DNA from: PeH17 sp964414925
GTDB lineage: Bacteria > Bacillota > Clostridia > Christensenellales > CAG-138
Direction: 5' to 3'
DNA length: 9,127 bases
Assembly: GCA_964414925.1 (NCBI GenBank)
Contig: CAYPXV010000066.1
Coordinates: forward strand, 1 to 9,127
Shown here one piece after another: positions 5,975 to 9,127 of the stretch. Position numbers and translations under genes: made by a program. The notes beneath the pieces are model-generated. The model was not told the origin of the DNA and did no database searches. It was given only the letters and a program-made list of their open reading frames with translations. Positions within the stretch are counted from its first letter, which is position 1. The number at the start of each line of letters is the position of its first letter.

Positions 5975-8164
5975 CTATTCTCCTTTGCTTTTTTCTCTCG
6001 GCATATTACTCTCAACAAGTATGGATATGCCTAATTCATGTAGAACCCTGAAGAAATGAAACTCAAGGCAGGGTTCAATCGTGTTACGTATCATGTTTAT
6101 GTAAATCTTTCCGCCGTATGAAATAACGCCGCAGTTATTGGGCTTTGATGCTTGTAAACCCAGAATAAAATCAAAACGTTCGATATAACCACTCATTATT
6201 TCGGGAAGCTCAACATTACCTAAGTTCGAAACGTTAAGACAACTGGTTCGCTCACCCACCGAGTTGTAGATTGCTTTCATTACAAGATTTTTTGCAAATA
6301 ACGGCGTTAACCTCAAAAAGGTAGAGTTCGAAGCATTAACGTTCGGGGTGAACTTAGCCTGCATATTCTTTTTGGTAGCTTGTAAGCCCATTTCGTGCTT
6401 GACTATAGAACATATCTCCGCAAAATCATAATCTCCCATTTTGGGATTTATTTCGGGAAGAACTACCTGAACAAAATTCCTCAGCGTTTTACTCGGAAAG
6501 ATACGCCTGAGATTAACGGGTACGACAACTCTTAACGGCTTTTGTTTTAGTTTGTTGGGAACTTGTTCGTTTTGAACTCTTTGCAGTGCTAAAAGCATGG
6601 CGGCAGTCAAAAACATTGTAACAGTTACATCGTATTGCTTTGCACATTTTTTTACGGCATCTACATTTGCTATCAGGGTGGTTAAATGCCTGAAATCGTC
6701 GGGTTCGGGGGTATAACGGATTGAATAGACCGTTCCGCTGTCCCTTGGCGAACTGTAGGTTCCATTATATTTTTCAAAACTGTCCTCAAGCTCTTCCTCT
6801 CTTGGCTCTTCGTGTCTGTCGAGAATACCGCTTTCATTCGGTACATTAATGCCATAGAGCTGTTCGAAATATTCAGCAAGGAGGGTTTTGAGAAATATTA
6901 AGCCTCCCGAGCCGTCGGTAAGCGCATGATAAAACTCTACCGCAATTCTGTTATTGTAAACTATAACTCTAAGCGCACATTCATTGATGCTCTCAAACGG
7001 GGTGTGTACAAGAGGGTAGGCCGCTTCCGTTGAGATTTCCGGTGGGGTTTGCAGTTCCTCAAGATAATACCAGAATATGCCGTTACATAGCCTTACAGCA
7101 ATGGAAGGAAATCGTCTTGCGGTAATGTCAAGAGCGGTCTTGAGAACCGACGTATCAACAGGTGCTTTTAAAGTAGCAGAGAGGCGAAAAAAATTATTCC
7201 ATCTACGTCGTCTGGCTGCGGGAAATATTTTTGCTGCATTATCAAGCTTCATCCACCGCAGCTTTCGTTCATGATTAAGATATTTATTTAAAAATTCATT
7301 AATCTTTTCAATATCGCCGTAGCGTTCTTTGATGCAGTACAAAACATATGCGTGCCACATCCCATCGGCAACAATCAGTTCACTCTTATTACCTGCCAAG
7401 CACAGCTTTTTGTGGAGCAGGAGAGAATCGTCAAGTAACAGTTCATCCGAACCGACAAAAATCAATGATGGCGGTAAATTAGTAAGTTCACCGTAAACAG
7501 GCGAAATAATAGGGTCATCGGGAGAATTGTTATCACCGATATAGCACTGCGCATAAAAGTCCAATTGTTTTTTTGTTAGCGTCAAGTCTATATTTCGATT
7601 CGTTTCAAATGATTCACCGTCATTTTTTAAGTTTACCCACGGGGAACAGGTTACTACACAGGCAGGCAATGGAATACGGAGTTTCTGTAAAACCTGACAT
7701 AAAGCATAACAAAGACCGCCGCCGGCACTTTCTCCTACAAGTACAATTTGACCCGGTAAGTATCCCGAAGTAAGTAAATATCGATATGCTTCAAGAGCAT
7801 CGTTTACAGCGGCAGGGTACGGAACTTCGGGGGCGAGTCTGTAAGCAAGGCACATAACTCGTATGCCCAATTCGGCTGCCAAAACAGAGCCGAATCCTTT
7901 TGCATAACCGAGATCGCCGCAAGTATATCCTCCGCCGTGTAAGTATAACACAACACCTTTTTTTAATTCGTCGTGGGGATAAATCCAAGCAAAATCGCAG
8001 TTACCGAGTTTAGCATCATGAATATCTACGTTCTTGCGCATTGTTTTCATAAGAATTGTGCCGAGAACATCCTGTCCTTTACGACATGCTTCAAGTGATG
8101 CATGTTCCGATATCGGTTTGAGTTTTTCTATTTGTTTCTTTACAAACTTTTGAGACAGCTCCAA
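5975..8164 (-). CDS. Alpha/beta hydrolase (HSL type) fused to condensation/alcohol-acetyltransferase-like domain
   Basis: The product is 729 aa with no signal peptide or membrane segment. Residues about 68-296 are a hormone-sensitive-lipase-type esterase: oxyanion motif HGGG (76-79), nucleophile elbow GESAGG (Ser146), Asp240 (GSDELLLDD) and His271 (WHAY). Residues about 305-720 are a condensation/AATase-like acyltransferase, beginning MKLDNAAKIFPA, with the catalytic HxxxDG motif HALTDG (His413, Asp417) and a late NVSNLG segment (644-649). Both active sites look intact, so the protein may transfer and hydrolyse acyl esters; the substrate is unknown. The fusion seems real: the frame is continuous, and Met305 (codon at 7250-7252) has no properly spaced Shine-Dalgarno. 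These domains often occur as separate neighbouring proteins. The chosen start is TTG at 8164, with AAGGAG at 8176-8181 (complement), 11 bases upstream. The DUF6320-like gene follows after two bases. Confidence 0.9.
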   Translation of the reverse strand: MELSQKFVKKQIEKLKPISEHASLEACRKGQDVLGTILMKTMRKNVDIHDAKLGNCDFAWIYPHDELKKGVVLYLHGGGYTCGDLGYAKGFGSVLAAELGIRVMCLAYRLAPEVPYPAAVNDALEAYRYLLTSGYLPGQIVLVGESAGGGLCYALCQVLQKLRIPLPACVVTCSPWVNLKNDGESFETNRNIDLTLTKKQLDFYAQCYIGDNNSPDDPIISPVYGELTNLPPSLIFVGSDELLLDDSLLLHKKLCLAGNKSELIVADGMWHAYVLYCIKERYGDIEKINEFLNKYLNHERKLRWMKLDNAAKIFPAARRRRWNNFFRLSATLKAPVDTSVLKTALDITARRFPSIAVRLCNGIFWYYLEELQTPPEISTEAAYPLVHTPFESINECALRVIVYNNRIAVEFYHALTDGSGGLIFLKTLLAEYFEQLYGINVPNESGILDRHEEPREEELEDSFEKYNGTYSSPRDSGTVYSIRYTPEPDDFRHLTTLIANVDAVKKCAKQYDVTVTMFLTAAMLLALQRVQNEQVPNKLKQKPLRVVVPVNLRRIFPSKTLRNFVQVVLPEINPKMGDYDFAEICSIVKHEMGLQATKKNMQAKFTPNVNASNSTFLRLTPLFAKNLVMKAIYNSVGERTSCLNVSNLGNVELPEIMSGYIERFDFILGLQASKPNNCGVISYGGKIYINMIRNTIEPCLEFHFFRVLHELGISILVESNMPREKSKGE

Positions 8165-8307
8165 TTTATACTTTGCTCCTTAGTCTTGCTTTTATTGTCA
8201 TACCAAAGCAAGTTTAGCATAGAGTGAACAAAAAATCAATTAGTCAATAATATTTAAGTGCCTATCAAATCAATAAGAACATGATAATGAATAAACATCG
8301 AAACAGG

Positions 8308-8335
8308 ATTTAAAATTCAATAAAAGTTTTGTCAA
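8308..8335 (-). promoter_or_regulatory. Weak candidate promoter for the hydrolase-acyltransferase operon
   Basis: A perfect TTGACA is present on the minus strand at 8335-8330. Sixteen bases downstream is TTAAAT (8313-8308), four of six matches to TATAAT. Transcription would leave a leader of about 135 bases. The whole 8165-8436 intergenic stretch is very AT-rich, so chance matches are likely, and I found no convincing plus-strand promoter for the 8437 gene in it. Confidence 0.3.
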
Positions 8336-8436
8336 AACGGTGATTTTAATTCAACATTTTAGCCAAAGGCATATACAAGAAATCAAAAACATGTTAAAAT
8401 AAAAATAAAAGGTGTTTTACTGATAGGAGGACAGAA

Positions 8437-9006
8437 ATGATTTGCACTAATTGCGGTAACGAAATTGCAGAAGGAAGTTCCTTTTGCACGAATTGCGGAG
8501 CTATCTTTAATGCCGGACAGCTGCATGATAGCGAAAACTCGAACGATGTTGAGGTCGATTTGGGTCAGGAGAAAAAGCTTGATAACGAAGAAAACAAAGA
8601 ACAAAACTCGGACAACGGTAAAGAAACGGACGAATGTACCGATGTTTGCGATGAGGGTGCGGAAAAGCAAGAGATTTTAAGTCCAGATTCCGCTAAAGAA
8701 AAACTTTATAGGGAAAAGATTATAAAGTCAATGAAGTCGGAAGTAAGACCTCTGCGTACATGGAGTTTCTTCTGGCGTGAATTAATTTCTCTGCTGCCGG
8801 TAATAAACCTGATTGTGTTTTTCGTTCAGGCTTTCGGTGAAGGGATTAATTATAACAGCAGAAGTTATGCTCGCGCAAAGCTTATTTGTGTTATAACCGT
8901 GACTGTTTTGTTACTGGGAGCTATGGCATCAATGCTTATCTGGTATGATGATGTAATGAACATCATCAGAAATGTGATCGATTCTTTGTACAGTTACATT
9001 CATTGA
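8437..9006 (+). CDS. Zinc-ribbon membrane protein with acidic linker
   Basis: The product is 189 aa. The N-terminus is a zinc ribbon with CxxC-x10-CxxC (Cys3, Cys6, Cys17, Cys20: CTNCG twice). Residues about 28-80 form a low-complexity linker very rich in Asp, Glu and Asn, with two further cysteines (67, 71). Residues about 106-133 (FFWRELISLLPVINLIVFFV) and 148-169 are hydrophobic and form one or two membrane helices, separated by a loop containing NSRSYARAKLI. This layout is common in uncharacterised Clostridia proteins of the 'zinc ribbon domain-containing' class; I cannot give a function. The ATG at 8437 has AGGAGG at 8425-8430, six bases upstream. It is divergent from the hydrolase-acyltransferase operon across about 270 bases of AT-rich DNA. 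It shares the exact cysteine spacing of the 5277-5972 product but not its membrane region. Confidence 0.82.
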   Translation: MICTNCGNEIAEGSSFCTNCGAIFNAGQLHDSENSNDVEVDLGQEKKLDNEENKEQNSDNGKETDECTDVCDEGAEKQEILSPDSAKEKLYREKIIKSMKSEVRPLRTWSFFWRELISLLPVINLIVFFVQAFGEGINYNSRSYARAKLICVITVTVLLLGAMASMLIWYDDVMNIIRNVIDSLYSYIH

Positions 9007-9018
9007 AGTTAATGCGAC

Positions 9019-9067
9019 AGCCCTGCAAAAATGTATACCTTCACATGGGTTCCATTTTTGCAGGGCT
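9019..9067 (+). terminator. Long perfect hairpin after the zinc-ribbon gene, probable terminator
   Basis: Bases 9019-9033 (AGCCCTGCAAAAATG) are the exact reverse complement of 9053-9067, giving a 15-pair stem around a 19-base loop. It begins 13 bases after the stop codon at 9004-9006, a typical terminator position. The downstream bases, TATGTTAT, are not a clear T-run, so termination efficiency is uncertain. It could also act as an mRNA-stabilising 3' hairpin. Confidence 0.6.
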
Positions 9068-9103
9068 TATGTTATAACCCATCTTTTCCACTTCTAAAGC
9101 CGA

Positions 9104-9127
9104 AACGGAGTCTGCTCGGACTCCGTT
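9104..9127. terminator. Hairpin at right edge, probable terminator cut by the window
   Basis: AACGGAGTC (9104-9112) and GACTCCGTT (9119-9127) are perfect nine-base inverted repeats around the six-base loop TGCTCG. The sequence ends inside the 3' T-run, if there is one, so orientation cannot be decided. It may end a minus-strand gene entering from the right, or back up the preceding hairpin. Confidence 0.5.

Noticed and set aside
7240..7275. Possible gene boundary inside the 729-aa protein at Met305, giving separate hydrolase and acyltransferase genes
   Set aside because: The frame is continuous with no stop, and the only purine-rich site (GGTGG) lies right against the ATG, so a separate start is not supported.
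8165..8436. Riboswitch or small RNA in the AT-rich divergent region
   Set aside because: No conserved aptamer-like core or stable GC-containing stem was seen; only AT-rich sequence with weak promoter-like hexamers.
8383..8670. 95-codon minus-strand frame over the start of the zinc-ribbon gene
   Set aside because: The hydrophobic translation is the complement of the acidic linker region; the plus-strand zinc-ribbon protein has a perfect Shine-Dalgarno and a recognisable domain.

Overview
The window looks like a chromosomal segment of a low-to-medium-GC, spore-forming Clostridia-type Firmicute, probably from an anaerobic gut or rumen-like habitat. Three things point there: a paired B12-binding radical SAM protein and radical-SAM-linked protein (a pairing typical of Clostridia), two CotF-type spore coat genes, and a secreted protein ending in a type I dockerin, the module used for cellulosome-type assembly. 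Shine-Dalgarno sites are strong (AGGAGG type), and two genes appear to start at TTG. No tRNA, rRNA, CRISPR array, insertion sequence or phage gene was recognised.

Layout. 1-2485 (minus strand): a two-gene operon, a TIGR03960-type B12-binding radical SAM protein followed one base later by its TIGR03936/DUF2344 partner, which runs off the left edge. 2486-2673: a divergent promoter region. 2674-4467 (plus): a 597-aa secreted protein with a propeller-like N-terminal region, one bacterial Ig-like (BIG2) domain, an unrecognised domain and a C-terminal dockerin, followed by a hairpin terminator. 4642-5207 (plus): two small spore coat genes in an operon, ending at a strong bidirectional terminator. 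5277-8164 (minus): an operon encoding a 729-aa fusion of a hormone-sensitive-lipase-type alpha/beta hydrolase to a condensation/alcohol-acetyltransferase-like domain, followed two bases later by a zinc-ribbon six-helix membrane protein (DUF6320-like). 8437-9006 (plus): a divergently transcribed, unrelated small zinc-ribbon membrane protein, followed by two hairpins up to the right edge.

The part most worth following up is the 5277-8164 operon. It joins an esterase-type active site (HGGG, GESAGG, Asp, His) and an acyltransferase-type active site (HxxxDG) in one chain, translationally coupled to a polytopic membrane protein. This suggests a membrane-associated pathway that makes and trims an acyl ester or lipid, with unknown substrate. 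The other regions are recognisable families, although the radical SAM pair and the dockerin protein also have no established substrate.
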